Source of the DNA: Gemmatimonadota bacterium
Lineage (GTDB): Bacteria > Latescibacterota > UBA2968 > UBA8231
Direction of reading: 5' to 3'
Assembly: GCA_009841115.1 (NCBI GenBank)
Contig: VXML01000058.1
Location: forward strand, 282,744 to 346,656
Length of the DNA stretch: 63,913 bases
Below the pieces are notes generated by a model that was not told the origin of the DNA, searched no databases, and saw nothing but the letters and a program-made list of their open reading frames with translations. The stretch's first letter is position 1. Every line of letters begins with the position of its first letter. Made by a program: the position numbers and the translations under genes. Positions 53,689 through 62,643 of this stretch are shown one piece after another.

Positions 53689-54962
53689 ATCACAAGATCG
53701 ACGACATCGCCCTGCACGGCGCGTTGAGCGCGAATGTGGTCGGCTTCTGCCGCCTGTTGCGCGCCCAGCGTGCCGGCGTGGCCTTGGGCGAGGAGCAAGA
53801 CGCGCTCCGCGCTCTCGCGGCCATTGACTTGTCAGATCCGGAGGACTTTCGGCTAAGCCTGCGGACGGTTTTGGCCAAGACGCCCGCCGAGCAGAAGCTC
53901 TTCGACGCGCTGTTCGATGTCTATTGGTCCGTATGGGATCGCGCCGGCGAATTGGGTCAGCCTCAGCCCGAGTCCTCTGCTTCCGAGAAGGCTAGTGCCA
54001 ATCGACCCGGTAAGAATGGCTTGACGAGCGTCCGCGATTGGCTCAAACAGGGCGAGCCGACCGAAGAGGAGCGCGAGGCCGCCGGGTACAGCCCCATTGA
54101 GGTCCATACAAAGCGCGACTTTAAGGACTTTAACGCCGAAGAGATGGAGGAGATCGGGCGACTGCTGCAAGCCATTGCCCGCGCGCTCGCCACGCGCTTT
54201 AGCCGCCGCTATCGGCCCGCGCGCCCGCCGGGCCGCCTCGACTTGCGGCGCACCCTCCGCGCCAGCCTGCGCCGCGGTGGCGAGTTGTTGGACCTTTCTT
54301 ATTGCCGTCGCACCCGCCAGAAGCCCAAACTGGTCTTGTTGTGCGATGTCAGTAAGTCCATGGATCTGTACAGCCGTTTCTTGATCCAGTTCATGTACGC
54401 CTTCCAAAACGCCTATCGCCGCATTGAGACGTTTGTGTTTGCGACCTCGCTGCACCACGTCGCGCCCTTGCTGAGGGGCAACGATCTGAGCGCGGGTCTG
54501 GACGCGATTGCCGCGCAGGTGCCGGACTGGTCGGGCGGCACGCGCATTGGGGCCGCGCTGGAGACCTTTCTCCGCGAACACGCCGATCTCGTCGATCACC
54601 AGACTGCGCTGCTGATCGTCAGCGACGGCTGGGATACCGGCGATATTGAGATCCTCGAAGAAAGTATGCGCGCGTTGCAGCGCCGCAGCCGCTGCCTAAT
54701 TTGGCTCAACCCCCTGTTGGGCAGCCCGGATTATCGACCTGCCACGCGCGGGATGCAGGCTGCTTTGCCGTACATAGACCTTTTTGCCCCAGCTCACAAT
54801 ATCGACAGTCTCAAGGCGCTCGTCGGATACCTGATGACGCTGCGCGGTGCGACGGCTGCGCAATACCTACGCCGACGTCCTGAGCCACCTGCGTCGACGA
54901 AAGCCCAGCCCGCCGCGCCGACGAGGGACGACTGGTTCCGGCGCTTTGGAGTCCAGCCGTGA
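53685..54962 (+). CDS. VWA-domain protein (CoxE-like)
   Basis: 425 residues from the ATG at 53685 overlapping the moxR stop. The first ~280 residues are helical and charged (FCRLLRAQRAGVALGEEQDAL, DLRRTLRASLRRGGELL); the VWA domain follows with MIDAS motif LLCDVSKSMDLYSRF (DxSxS), SGGTRIGAAL and LIVSDGWDTGD. CoxE works with CoxD in assembly of the molybdenum active site. Overlaps the XdhC gene start by GTGA. Confidence 0.93.
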   Translation: MNHKIDDIALHGALSANVVGFCRLLRAQRAGVALGEEQDALRALAAIDLSDPEDFRLSLRTVLAKTPAEQKLFDALFDVYWSVWDRAGELGQPQPESSASEKASANRPGKNGLTSVRDWLKQGEPTEEEREAAGYSPIEVHTKRDFKDFNAEEMEEIGRLLQAIARALATRFSRRYRPARPPGRLDLRRTLRASLRRGGELLDLSYCRRTRQKPKLVLLCDVSKSMDLYSRFLIQFMYAFQNAYRRIETFVFATSLHHVAPLLRGNDLSAGLDAIAAQVPDWSGGTRIGAALETFLREHADLVDHQTALLIVSDGWDTGDIEILEESMRALQRRSRCLIWLNPLLGSPDYRPATRGMQAALPYIDLFAPAHNIDSLKALVGYLMTLRGATAAQYLRRRPEPPASTKAQPAAPTRDDWFRRFGVQP

Positions 54963-56140
54963 AAGACTTGCAGACGATTCTCCGCCGCGCCCGGGTGCTC
55001 GACGAGGCGGGTGAGCCTTATGTCTTGGCCACTGTGGTCCAGACCTCTGGCTCGGTCTATCGCGGCCCAGGTACTCGCATGCTCATCGAAGCCGATCTCC
55101 AGAGCTTGGGCACCATCAGCGGCGGCTGCCTTGAAGGCGATGTGCGCGAAAACGCGCAAGCTGTCTTCGCCGACGGCCAACCCCGTCTCCTCCACTACGA
55201 CGCCACTTCTGAAGACGACATCCTCTGGGGAACTGGCCTAGGCTGTAGCGGCACGGTGGACGTGCTGTTAGAGCGCCTGCCCCAAGACGCGCCGTTTCAT
55301 TATCCGACCTTTTTGCACGGCTGTGCCTTGGAGAATCGGCACGGCGTCCTCGTCACGGTTTTTGCTACGGAGGGCGAAACCAAGGCCGCGCCGGGCCAAC
55401 ATCTGATCCTCGACGAGCGGGAGCAGTCCGGCCTCCGCATGGGGGCCGCAGACGCCTGCGACGACATTGCCGATTTGGAACTGCGCGAGATCGCGCTCAA
55501 CGCTGCTAGTGGAATCCTCGCGACACTCGACGACACTCGACTGCCCATCGCCCTAGGATACACGCGCCACTACGAGTTGACGCACGGCAAGGCCGCCCTG
55601 CTCATAGAGCCTCTGCTGCCACCCATCGCCCTCTATCTCTTCGGTGCTGGCTACGACGCCGTGCCCCTCGCCCAGTTAGCTAGCGAACTCGGTTGGCGCG
55701 TCACCGTCGCCGACCACCGGCCCGCCTATGCCCGCGCCGAGCGCTTCCCTTGGGCTAGGCAAGTCCTCCTCGCCCAGCCCGGTCATCTGCCCGAGGATCT
55801 TCAGTTTGACAACCGCTCGTGCGCCGTCATCATGAGCCACAACTATCTACAGGATCAAGCTCTGTTGCGGGACTTGCTCGGCGCACCCCTCGCCTACTTG
55901 GGCGTCCTCGGCCCGCATCAGCGCACCCAGCGCCTGCTCGCCGATCTGCAAAAAGAAGGTATCGCGCCAAGCGATGAGCAGACCGCACGCCTCTTCAGCC
56001 CCGTCGGCCTCGACATCGGTGCCGAAACGGCCGAGGAAATCGCCCTGTCCATTCTCGGCGAAATCCAAGCCGCGCTCACTGGCCGCCAAGGCGGCTCGCT
56101 CCGCGACCATCCGGGGCCGATTCACGACCGACCGGCCTGA
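54959..56140 (+). CDS. XdhC/CoxI-family molybdenum hydroxylase maturation protein
   Basis: 393 residues from the GTG at 54959. N-terminal XdhC_CoxI domain: VVQTSGSVYRGPGTRMLIEAD, GTISGGCLEGDV, GTGLGCSGTVDVLLERL. C-terminal Rossmann domain: LYLFGAGYDAVPLAQLASELGWRVTVADHR and LGVLGPHQRTQRLL. XdhC binds and inserts sulfurated molybdenum cofactor into xanthine-dehydrogenase-type enzymes. Its last 65 bases overlap the convergent antitoxin-like gene. Confidence 0.93.
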   Translation: MKDLQTILRRARVLDEAGEPYVLATVVQTSGSVYRGPGTRMLIEADLQSLGTISGGCLEGDVRENAQAVFADGQPRLLHYDATSEDDILWGTGLGCSGTVDVLLERLPQDAPFHYPTFLHGCALENRHGVLVTVFATEGETKAAPGQHLILDEREQSGLRMGAADACDDIADLELREIALNAASGILATLDDTRLPIALGYTRHYELTHGKAALLIEPLLPPIALYLFGAGYDAVPLAQLASELGWRVTVADHRPAYARAERFPWARQVLLAQPGHLPEDLQFDNRSCAVIMSHNYLQDQALLRDLLGAPLAYLGVLGPHQRTQRLLADLQKEGIAPSDEQTARLFSPVGLDIGAETAEEIALSILGEIQAALTGRQGGSLRDHPGPIHDRPA

Positions 56141-56411
56141 CGTGGCTGTTTCTTGACTTCCGGCGAGATTTCCAGTCGTCGGGATCAATCTGGCGCAGGT
56201 CTTTTGTCGCCTCTTCAAACTCGGCCAGATCTGCTGCCGACCAACAGCCAAAGAGATCGGCAAATTCTTCGCGCCGCGAACGCCGCCCTCCCAGTGCCTG
56301 TTCGAGCAACCCTTTAATGGTCTTGTTCAGGCTCTTGCCCTCGGCTGCGGCCTTCTCCCTGATTTGCCGGTCCATTTCATCGTCCATTCCGTGAATGGTA
56401 ATTGATTTCAT
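56076..56411 (-). CDS. Ribbon-helix-helix (FitA/Arc-like) antitoxin, orphan, with run-on C-terminus
   Basis: 111 residues from the ATG at 56411. The first 80 are a ribbon-helix-helix antitoxin: MKSITIHGMDDEMDRQIREK, GKSLNKTIKGLLEQALGG, FADLFGCWSAADLAEFEEA, ending DPDDW, where such proteins normally stop. Here the frame runs on for some 30 more residues (SRRKSRNSHVRPVGRESAP...) antisense to the xdhC end, suggesting that the native stop was lost. No PIN-domain toxin follows. Confidence 0.75.
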   Translation of the reverse strand: MKSITIHGMDDEMDRQIREKAAAEGKSLNKTIKGLLEQALGGRRSRREEFADLFGCWSAADLAEFEEATKDLRQIDPDDWKSRRKSRNSHVRPVGRESAPDGRGASRLGGQ

Positions 56412-56423
56412 GCCACACACTCC

Positions 56424-56450
56424 GAACTATAAAGTGAACTATATTGAACT
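56424..56450 (-). promoter_or_regulatory. Candidate operator/promoter of the antitoxin gene
   Basis: Three GAACT direct repeats (56424, 56436, 56446; 10-12 bp apart) just before the start codon; on the minus strand they read AGTTC flanked by TATAGT (-10-like). Spaced direct repeats fit a ribbon-helix-helix autorepressor. Confidence 0.5.
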
Positions 56451-56460
56451 AAAGATGCGC

Positions 56461-56489
56461 ATGTTGCGGCAAACGCATTTGCCTTGCAG
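56461..56489. repeat. 29-bp direct repeat, left copy
   Basis: ATGTTGCGGCAAACGCATTT and nine more bases; 25 of 29 positions match 58745-58773. The copies flank the DUF5916 gene. Confidence 0.75.
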
Positions 56490-56508
56490 GCCAGCGCGAT
56501 TTCTTCCT

Positions 56509-58608
56509 TCAGATCCCGCCGAACAGATAGGCGATTTTGCTGAAAGCGGCTTTGCTGCGGTCGCGGTCGCGCACGAAGACGAGGAAGAAGTGACTCTCGG
56601 GGGTGAATTCATAGTCGAAGACCGTGTTGAAATTGTCCTTCGTGGTGCCGTCGGTTTGCTCGATTACGCGCTCGTGGAACAGTCGCAGACCGACGCGGCG
56701 GGTGAACTGGTAGTTCGTCGTCGTGCGCATGACGAGCGTTTCCCGTCGGTCGCGCCAGTCGAAACGGTGTGCAGCCAAGCTGATCGTCAACCGGCTGAAA
56801 AGGTTGGCGTTGGCGTCTAGGCTGACAAACCAGTTGAAAATGCCTTGGCGGCTGCCGATCTGGTTGTAGATACCGACAAAACCCCATGTCGATGTGTATT
56901 CGAGGTCGGCACCGGTAAATCGCGTGTTCCAGAGGCGTCCGGCTTCCCGCAGTTGTCCGACGCGGACCAGCGAATAGAAATCGAAACGGCCCACATCGAA
57001 CGAGCCCTCAGCTTGGGCGTACTGCTCGCGCAGACGGCCCGTCTCGTCTGTCTGCCGGAATACTCGGCCGCGCAGCACGAGGGCATTGAGTGTGCTGCCT
57101 TCTGAATACTCGTTGAGGAAGGTAAAGCTGCCCCGCGCGCGGCGATACGCCTCGTCTTCCAGACCAGTTTCGTTCGGTCGAAATCCGTCGCGGATCTCTT
57201 CGAGTTCGACAAAGCCTCTCAGACCCGACTGGTTGCGCCATTCGGTCGAGGCGTGATAGGCATAATGGGGGCTGTTGCCGGTGGAGTTGCCTACGAACTG
57301 GCCTGTGGCGGTCCAGTCGCGCCCGAGACCGAGGCGACCGTTGAGGGACAGCAAGCCCACATCGCGGTCGCTCTGGTGCTTGTGGACCGCCATAGCGCCG
57401 ATGACGGTGCGCTCACCAATGTCGCGGTTGAGGCGTAGGTTGACTAGGTTGGCGCGTCGTTTGGCATCGCCGTCATAGCGGTCAATGAGCTTGCCGTACG
57501 TGTTTACAGCGGCCCAAGTGTAGCCGCCCACTTTTCCCGTGCCCTTGACGCCCAAATCGATTTCCTGCACTCGGCGCGTGTAGAACAAGCGCAGGGGCAG
57601 ATCGAAAAGTTCCGCTCCATCGCGAAAGAACGGCCGGCGTTCGGGCAAAGACAGCTCGCGTTCGTCGTTGACGTTGATCAGCGTTGGGTCGCTCTCTAGC
57701 TGTGAGAAGTCGGGAAACACCGTCAGGTTGCCGATCAAGCTGGCCGACGGCTGGTAGATTAAATCGATGCCGGCATCTCCGTCGTCGGGGCGGTCTTCGA
57801 GGGCGCGGTAGCTGGCGTAGGGCAGAAAAGCTAGGCGGCCGGTCTCTGTTGTGACCGTGGTTAGCTGAAGCCCCCGTAGCTCACCGAATTCGGAGATGCG
57901 GCCAAAGTCGCCGCCTGTGTCAGACCAAGAATAGGATTCCTGATCGATGGGGTGAGCTCGCCAGAAGTTCACACCCCACGTGGTGCTTTCTTTATCGTAC
58001 TGCAGTTCGGCCAACGGTATGGCAAATTCAGCGGTCCAGTGGTCTGTGTATTTCTGTACCTCTGCCTCCCACGAGGCGTCCCAGGCAAAGGTGAAGGAAC
58101 TCTCGTTGCTAATCCGCTGGTCCATCTGCGTTGCGAGCGTGTTGATGCCGAAGACGTACGCATTGCGGTCGTCGTGATAGGTATCGAAAATGACCTCGAC
58201 GGCGTCGTCGCCCCAAATCCGCGTGTCGCGGCGCGTCAGGGTTTCACGGAGTCTGGTCATATCCGGCTCCCAACAACGGAAGCCGACATAGATCGCCACC
58301 GCATCGTAGAGAACGAATGCCTCCGTGCGCAGTCGTGCGGGCATGCCGCGATTTTGCTGAGCGCGGAAGAAGTTCCCGGCTACCTCGGCCTTCTGCCAAT
58401 CAGGCTCGGAGAGGTGACCGTCGATCTGCGGTGGCTGATCGACGCGCAGGGCCGTTACAGCGCGCGTGGAGTCGTCCGGTGATTCAGCGCGCGTCGGGAT
58501 GGCTGCAACGAGTAGTAGGAGCCAGAATTGCAGGCCCCTCACGAAAGGCAGGTGGTAGAGACGCGGAACTGCGCCGCCTCGGACCCTGAAGAGGATGAAA
58601 AGTGCCAT
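56509..58608 (-). CDS. DUF5916 outer-membrane protein with CBM9-like domain
   Basis: 699 residues with a signal peptide ending near RGLQFWLLLLVAAIPTRA. Residues about 45-240 form a carbohydrate-binding family-9-like domain (IDGHLSEPDWQKAEVAGNF, EAFVLYDAVAIYVGFRCWE, DDAVEVIFDTYHDDRNAYVF). The rest is an amphipathic beta-barrel typical of DUF5916 (LSLPERRPFFRDGAELF, ending with YEFTPESHFFLVFVRDRD). Function unknown; outer-membrane location follows from the barrel pattern and signal peptide. Transcribed toward the antitoxin gene and flanked by the 29-bp direct repeat. Confidence 0.88.
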   Translation of the reverse strand: MALFILFRVRGGAVPRLYHLPFVRGLQFWLLLLVAAIPTRAESPDDSTRAVTALRVDQPPQIDGHLSEPDWQKAEVAGNFFRAQQNRGMPARLRTEAFVLYDAVAIYVGFRCWEPDMTRLRETLTRRDTRIWGDDAVEVIFDTYHDDRNAYVFGINTLATQMDQRISNESSFTFAWDASWEAEVQKYTDHWTAEFAIPLAELQYDKESTTWGVNFWRAHPIDQESYSWSDTGGDFGRISEFGELRGLQLTTVTTETGRLAFLPYASYRALEDRPDDGDAGIDLIYQPSASLIGNLTVFPDFSQLESDPTLINVNDERELSLPERRPFFRDGAELFDLPLRLFYTRRVQEIDLGVKGTGKVGGYTWAAVNTYGKLIDRYDGDAKRRANLVNLRLNRDIGERTVIGAMAVHKHQSDRDVGLLSLNGRLGLGRDWTATGQFVGNSTGNSPHYAYHASTEWRNQSGLRGFVELEEIRDGFRPNETGLEDEAYRRARGSFTFLNEYSEGSTLNALVLRGRVFRQTDETGRLREQYAQAEGSFDVGRFDFYSLVRVGQLREAGRLWNTRFTGADLEYTSTWGFVGIYNQIGSRQGIFNWFVSLDANANLFSRLTISLAAHRFDWRDRRETLVMRTTTNYQFTRRVGLRLFHERVIEQTDGTTKDNFNTVFDYEFTPESHFFLVFVRDRDRSKAAFSKIAYLFGGI

Positions 58609-58744
58609 GTCCTAGAGGCTGAGCGCGAGCCTGCACAATGGCAATAGAAAAAAGGAGGGCCGAGTCGTTTCTCTTCAGCCGACTATGCGTTATGATGATG
58701 GATGTCTGGGAAGCGACTGCCAGTTCTAAAACGTATCAATATAC

Positions 58745-58773
58745 ATGTTGTGGTAAACGCATTTGCCGTACAG
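58745..58773. repeat. 29-bp direct repeat, right copy
   Basis: ATGTTGTGGTAAACGCATTT and nine more bases, matching 56461-56489 with four differences. It lies 34 bp before the acylase start codon. Confidence 0.75.
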
Positions 58774-58806
58774 AATATCCTGAACCAACAACGCAAGAGG
58801 AACGCA

Positions 58807-61131
58807 ATGCCTATCAGCGCCGAAGACCTCCAAGCCGCCCTTCCCAACCTCGAAAGCACCCAGTATTGCGAGGGCCTTGAGAAAACCGTCGCTATCTACC
58901 GCGACCCTTGGGGAATCCCCCATATCCAAGCTGAATCGGAAGCCGACCTGTTCTTCGCCCAAGGCTTTGCCACGGCCCAAGACCGCCTGTGGCATATGGA
59001 CTTCGACCGCCATCAGGCTTTGGGCCGCTGGTCCGAATGGGCTGGCCCTGAAGGACTAGACCGCGATCGCCTCCTGCGCGCCGCAGGCATGGGCCGCACC
59101 GCCAAATTGGACTACGAAGCGTCTAGCCCCCAAGCTCGCGCCATGCTCGACGCGTACGCCGCTGGCGTCAACGCCTTTTTGGCGACGACAACGGCCCTGC
59201 CCGTCGAATACCAACTCCTCGGCCAGCGCCCCGAGCCGTGGGAAAGCTGGCACTGCCTCGCCGTGTACAAGATGCGCAACAGCCTGCTCGGCACCTTTGA
59301 ATCCAAGCTCTGGCGCACCCGCCTGGCCCAAGTAGTAGGCCCTGAGCAGTCCGGCGACAGTATTGTGGCCGCAAATCTCGCTCAGCTAATCAAGGGCTAT
59401 CCGCAAGGCCACCTGCTCACCGTACCTCCGGGCACCGAGTACCAAGGAGAACCGCTCGACGGTCTCGCCGCCCTCAGCCGCGAAACTGACCCCGGCTCCA
59501 ATGCGTGGTCCATCGCGGGAGAGTACACGGATTCGGGCTTGCCGCTGGTGGCCGGCGACTCACACCGCGGCCTCGACACTCCTTCCGTCTATTACCAAGT
59601 CCATATCGCCTGCCCCGACTTCGCCGTCAGCGGCTACTCGGTGCCCGGCGTCCCCGGCACCCTGCACTTTTGCCACAACGAGTACGTGGCCTGGGGCATG
59701 ACCTACGGTAGTGCTGATACCCAAGATCTGTTCGTCGAGCGCTTCCGCGAAGAGGCCGATGGCTTGGAGTACGGATTCAGGGGCGCGTGGCGGCCAGCGG
59801 AAATCCTGCAGGAAGAAATCCTTGTCCGCGGCGCGGCGGCCGTTACCTCCGAAGTCGTCATTACCCATCATGGACCTATCATCGCCGGCGATCCGCGCAA
59901 AGGTCAGGCCATCGCCATCAGCGACCCCGGCCTCATCGAAGGTACTCCTTGGGCCGACGCGGCCCGCGATGCCATGCGCGCCCGCTCGGTCGAGGACTTG
60001 CACCAAGCCTTCTCTCGCTGGAACGACCGCGTCAACAACTACGCCGTCGCCGATGTCCACGGTTGCTTTGGCTATCTGCACGAGGGCCGAATCCCCGTGC
60101 GCGAGGCCGCAAACGGCTGGTGCGCCGTTCCCGGCTGGAGCGGCGAGCACGAGTGGCAGGGCTACATCCCCCACGCCGAGTTGCCCAAAGCCATAGACCC
60201 TGCAACAGGCTATGCCATCACCTGCAACCAGCGCGTGACCGGCTCGGATTATCCCTACTACGTCGGGCTCGTCTTTAGCCCCGACTACCGCGCCCGCCGC
60301 ATCCAGACCCGCATCCTCGAACTGGGCACGGCCACACCCGAGGCTATGGGCCACATTCACGCCGAACGCGTCTCGCTCCCGGCCCAGGTCTTTACGCGGG
60401 CTTTGCTCGCCATCGAGCCGCCCGACGCCGACTGTGCCCAAGCCCTCGACCTACTGCGCCAGTGGGACTGCCGGATAGACCGCGACCAAGTCCAGCCGAC
60501 GATCTATGCGCAAACTCGCAACCTGCTCGGCTACCACATAGCGCAACACCTGTTCGGTGACGACGCTTTGACCTTGCTCGCGGAGGCTGGCGGCGACGCT
60601 CATTGGCGTCTTATCACCCTCGAAGTAACTCTCGCTATCGAGCGCGGCGATACGGCGCTGCTGCCGCCCGGCCAAACTTGGTCGCAAGCTCTGACCGAGG
60701 CTCTGACTGGTGCGCTCGCCGCGCTCAAAGAGGCCCTCGGCGACGACATGAGCCAATGGCATTGGGGCCGCTTACATCGCACCCAGCCTCAGCACCCATT
60801 CTCTGCGGTTTTCTCCGAGGCCGCTTCCTTCCTCGACCCCCCTTCGCTCTCTGTTCACGGCGATGGCGACACGCCCCTAGCCGGCAGCTATGCCTTCGAC
60901 GACTTCACAGTTACGGGTCTTTCGGTCAACCGCTATATCTTCGATCCCTCCGACTGGACCCGCTCGCGCTGGATCGCGCCGCTGGGGGCCTCTGGCCACC
61001 CGGCTAGCCCGCACTACGCCGACCAAGCCCAGCTTTGGGCCGATGTGGAATTCATTCCTCAGTTGTGGGATTGGCAGGAGATACGCGACCGGGCGGAGAC
61101 GACGCAGCGCTTGGTGCCGCCGGAGGGATAG
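58807..61131 (+). CDS. Penicillin-acylase (N-terminal nucleophile) family amidase, no signal peptide
   Basis: 774 residues from the ATG at 58807 (AGAGGAA 5 nt upstream). Alpha part: VAIYRDPWGIPHIQAES, FFAQGFATAQDRLWHMDF, ALGRWSEW. Autocatalytic cleavage and nucleophile region DPGSNAWSIAG, so the beta chain would start at that Ser (about residue 237). Then SVPGVPGTLHFCHNEYVAWGMT and TEVVITHHGP-type VVITHHGPII. C-terminus SRWIAPLGASGHPASPHYADQAQLW is typical. Hydrolyses acyl amides such as acyl-homoserine lactones or beta-lactam side chains; substrate unknown. Most relatives are exported, but no signal peptide is visible. Confidence 0.93.
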   Translation: MPISAEDLQAALPNLESTQYCEGLEKTVAIYRDPWGIPHIQAESEADLFFAQGFATAQDRLWHMDFDRHQALGRWSEWAGPEGLDRDRLLRAAGMGRTAKLDYEASSPQARAMLDAYAAGVNAFLATTTALPVEYQLLGQRPEPWESWHCLAVYKMRNSLLGTFESKLWRTRLAQVVGPEQSGDSIVAANLAQLIKGYPQGHLLTVPPGTEYQGEPLDGLAALSRETDPGSNAWSIAGEYTDSGLPLVAGDSHRGLDTPSVYYQVHIACPDFAVSGYSVPGVPGTLHFCHNEYVAWGMTYGSADTQDLFVERFREEADGLEYGFRGAWRPAEILQEEILVRGAAAVTSEVVITHHGPIIAGDPRKGQAIAISDPGLIEGTPWADAARDAMRARSVEDLHQAFSRWNDRVNNYAVADVHGCFGYLHEGRIPVREAANGWCAVPGWSGEHEWQGYIPHAELPKAIDPATGYAITCNQRVTGSDYPYYVGLVFSPDYRARRIQTRILELGTATPEAMGHIHAERVSLPAQVFTRALLAIEPPDADCAQALDLLRQWDCRIDRDQVQPTIYAQTRNLLGYHIAQHLFGDDALTLLAEAGGDAHWRLITLEVTLAIERGDTALLPPGQTWSQALTEALTGALAALKEALGDDMSQWHWGRLHRTQPQHPFSAVFSEAASFLDPPSLSVHGDGDTPLAGSYAFDDFTVTGLSVNRYIFDPSDWTRSRWIAPLGASGHPASPHYADQAQLWADVEFIPQLWDWQEIRDRAETTQRLVPPEG

Positions 61132-61164
61132 CTCACGCGGATGACGATGAAAAACGGAATTTCA

Positions 61165-61193
61165 TTGCAATAAATTGCCATTAAAGGTAATTT
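61165..61193 (+). promoter_or_regulatory. Candidate promoter/operator of the abiE operon
   Basis: TTGCAA (61165-61170), 17-bp spacer, TAATTT (61188-61193), overlapped by an imperfect inverted repeat AATTGCC/GGTAATT (61173-61192). AbiEi proteins are known to autorepress by binding repeats in their promoter. Confidence 0.4.
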
Positions 61194-61199
61194 GTTGTT

Positions 61200-61838
61200 A
61201 TGAAATTCGATCAATTGCTCGCCATTGTGGCCGATGAGCCGGTGTTTGAAACCGGCCTGCTCTTGGCCGGGTCCGTAAATCCAAGCGATATGCGGCGGCA
61301 GCTCGTGCGCTGGACCCAAGCTGGACGACTGCACCAGCTACGGCGCGGGCTCTACGCGCTGGCACCGCCCTACCGCCAAATCGCGCCCCACCCCTTCCTC
61401 GTCGCCAATCGACTGGTGCGCGGCTCTTATGTCAGCGGTCTGTCGGCGTTGGCCCACGCTGGCGTAATTCCCGAGTACGTGCCGGAAGTGACCAGTGTGA
61501 CTGGTGGGCATCCGCAGCTCCGCCAGACGCCGCTAGGTCGCTTTTCCTTTCGCCATCTCAAGACCGATCTGCTTTACGGCTATCAACACGTGGAGTTGGC
61601 GCATGGCCAGTCGGCTTTTGTCGCCGCACCGGAAAAGGCACTGCTCGATCTGATCTATCTACAGCCGAATGGCGATGCTCCTGCCTATATCAATGAGCTA
61701 CGCCTCGACTGGGAGAGTCTAGACCTAGCGGAACTGGATAGATTGGCTGCCATCGCCGCTCGTCCCAAATTGCTGCGAGCCGTGCAGTGCATTCGCGCAC
61801 TAGCCCAAGACGCGGTGTTGGGCTGCGAACAGCTATGA
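61200..61838 (+). CDS. abiEi: AbiEi-type antitoxin (type IV toxin-antitoxin)
   Basis: 212 residues. N-terminal winged helix (MKFDQLLAIVADEPVFET, DMRRQLVRWTQAGRLHQLRRGLYAL) followed by the AbiEi_4-like domain (NRLVRGSYVSGLSALAHAGVIPEYVPEVTSVTGG, FSFRHLKTDL, AAPEKALLDLIYL). AbiEi represses its own operon and counteracts AbiEii. ATGA overlap with the toxin gene. Confidence 0.93.
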   Translation: MKFDQLLAIVADEPVFETGLLLAGSVNPSDMRRQLVRWTQAGRLHQLRRGLYALAPPYRQIAPHPFLVANRLVRGSYVSGLSALAHAGVIPEYVPEVTSVTGGHPQLRQTPLGRFSFRHLKTDLLYGYQHVELAHGQSAFVAAPEKALLDLIYLQPNGDAPAYINELRLDWESLDLAELDRLAAIAARPKLLRAVQCIRALAQDAVLGCEQL

Positions 61839-62638
61839 AAGATCACCTGTTTCAACTCGTGCAGGCGGCGGATCCCTTGCAGGGGCGCAACATCCTGCGC
61901 GAATACTTGCAAGCCCGCATCTTGGATGCTTTACAGCGCGCGGGGGCGATGGTGCCGCTGGCGTTTCAAGGGGGCACTAGCCTGCGCTTCCTCTTTGCGC
62001 TACCGCGCTACTCCGAAGATCTCGACTTTACGCTCGAAGGCGATCCGGCTTCCTACGATTTGCGCGCTTATTTAACAGCCATTCGCGCGGAATTTGCTCG
62101 CGAGGGGTACGAAGTTAGCTTCGGCTTAAACGACCAGCGGGTCGTCCACCGCGCGTTCGTGCGCTTCAAGGGCCTGCTGTACGAGGCCGGTCTTTCTCCG
62201 CATCAAGACGCAATTCTCTCCGTGCGCATCGAGGTCGATACGAACCCGCCAGCCGGTACGGTGCTGGAGACCCGTTTGGTGCGCCGGCACGTGACTCTGC
62301 GGCTCCAGCATCACGACCGGGCTTCCCTACTAGCCGGCAAACTACATGCTATTCTACAGCGCCCTTACACTAAAGGGCGGGATCTGTACGACTTGATATG
62401 GTACTTGAGTGACCGGACGTGGCCTGCGCCCAATCTATCTCTACTCAATGCGGCGTTGCAGCAGACGCAGTGGCTTGGCGAGGCATTGACGGCACAGACT
62501 TGGCGGGAAGTGGTCGGCAGTCGGCTACGGGTGCTGGCATGGGACCAGGTGGCAGCCGATGTGCGTCCGTTTTTGGAACGGGAGGAAGACGCGGCGCTAT
62601 TGAACATGGAAACCGCGCTGCAGCTACTGGTTGGCTAA
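61835..62638 (+). CDS. abiEii: AbiEii nucleotidyltransferase toxin
   Basis: 267 residues from the ATG at 61835. DNA-polymerase-beta-like nucleotidyltransferase: FQGGTSLRFLFALPRYSEDLDFTL holds the GG(S/T)...DxD motif, and LRLQHHDRASLLAGKLHAILQRPYTKGRDLYDLIWYL is the second conserved block with K and R/D residues. AbiEii blocks growth (transfers nucleotides to tRNA in characterised relatives), giving phage abortive infection in some hosts. Catalytic residues look intact. Confidence 0.93.
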   Translation: MKDHLFQLVQAADPLQGRNILREYLQARILDALQRAGAMVPLAFQGGTSLRFLFALPRYSEDLDFTLEGDPASYDLRAYLTAIRAEFAREGYEVSFGLNDQRVVHRAFVRFKGLLYEAGLSPHQDAILSVRIEVDTNPPAGTVLETRLVRRHVTLRLQHHDRASLLAGKLHAILQRPYTKGRDLYDLIWYLSDRTWPAPNLSLLNAALQQTQWLGEALTAQTWREVVGSRLRVLAWDQVAADVRPFLEREEDAALLNMETALQLLVG

Positions 62639-62643
62639 TTACT

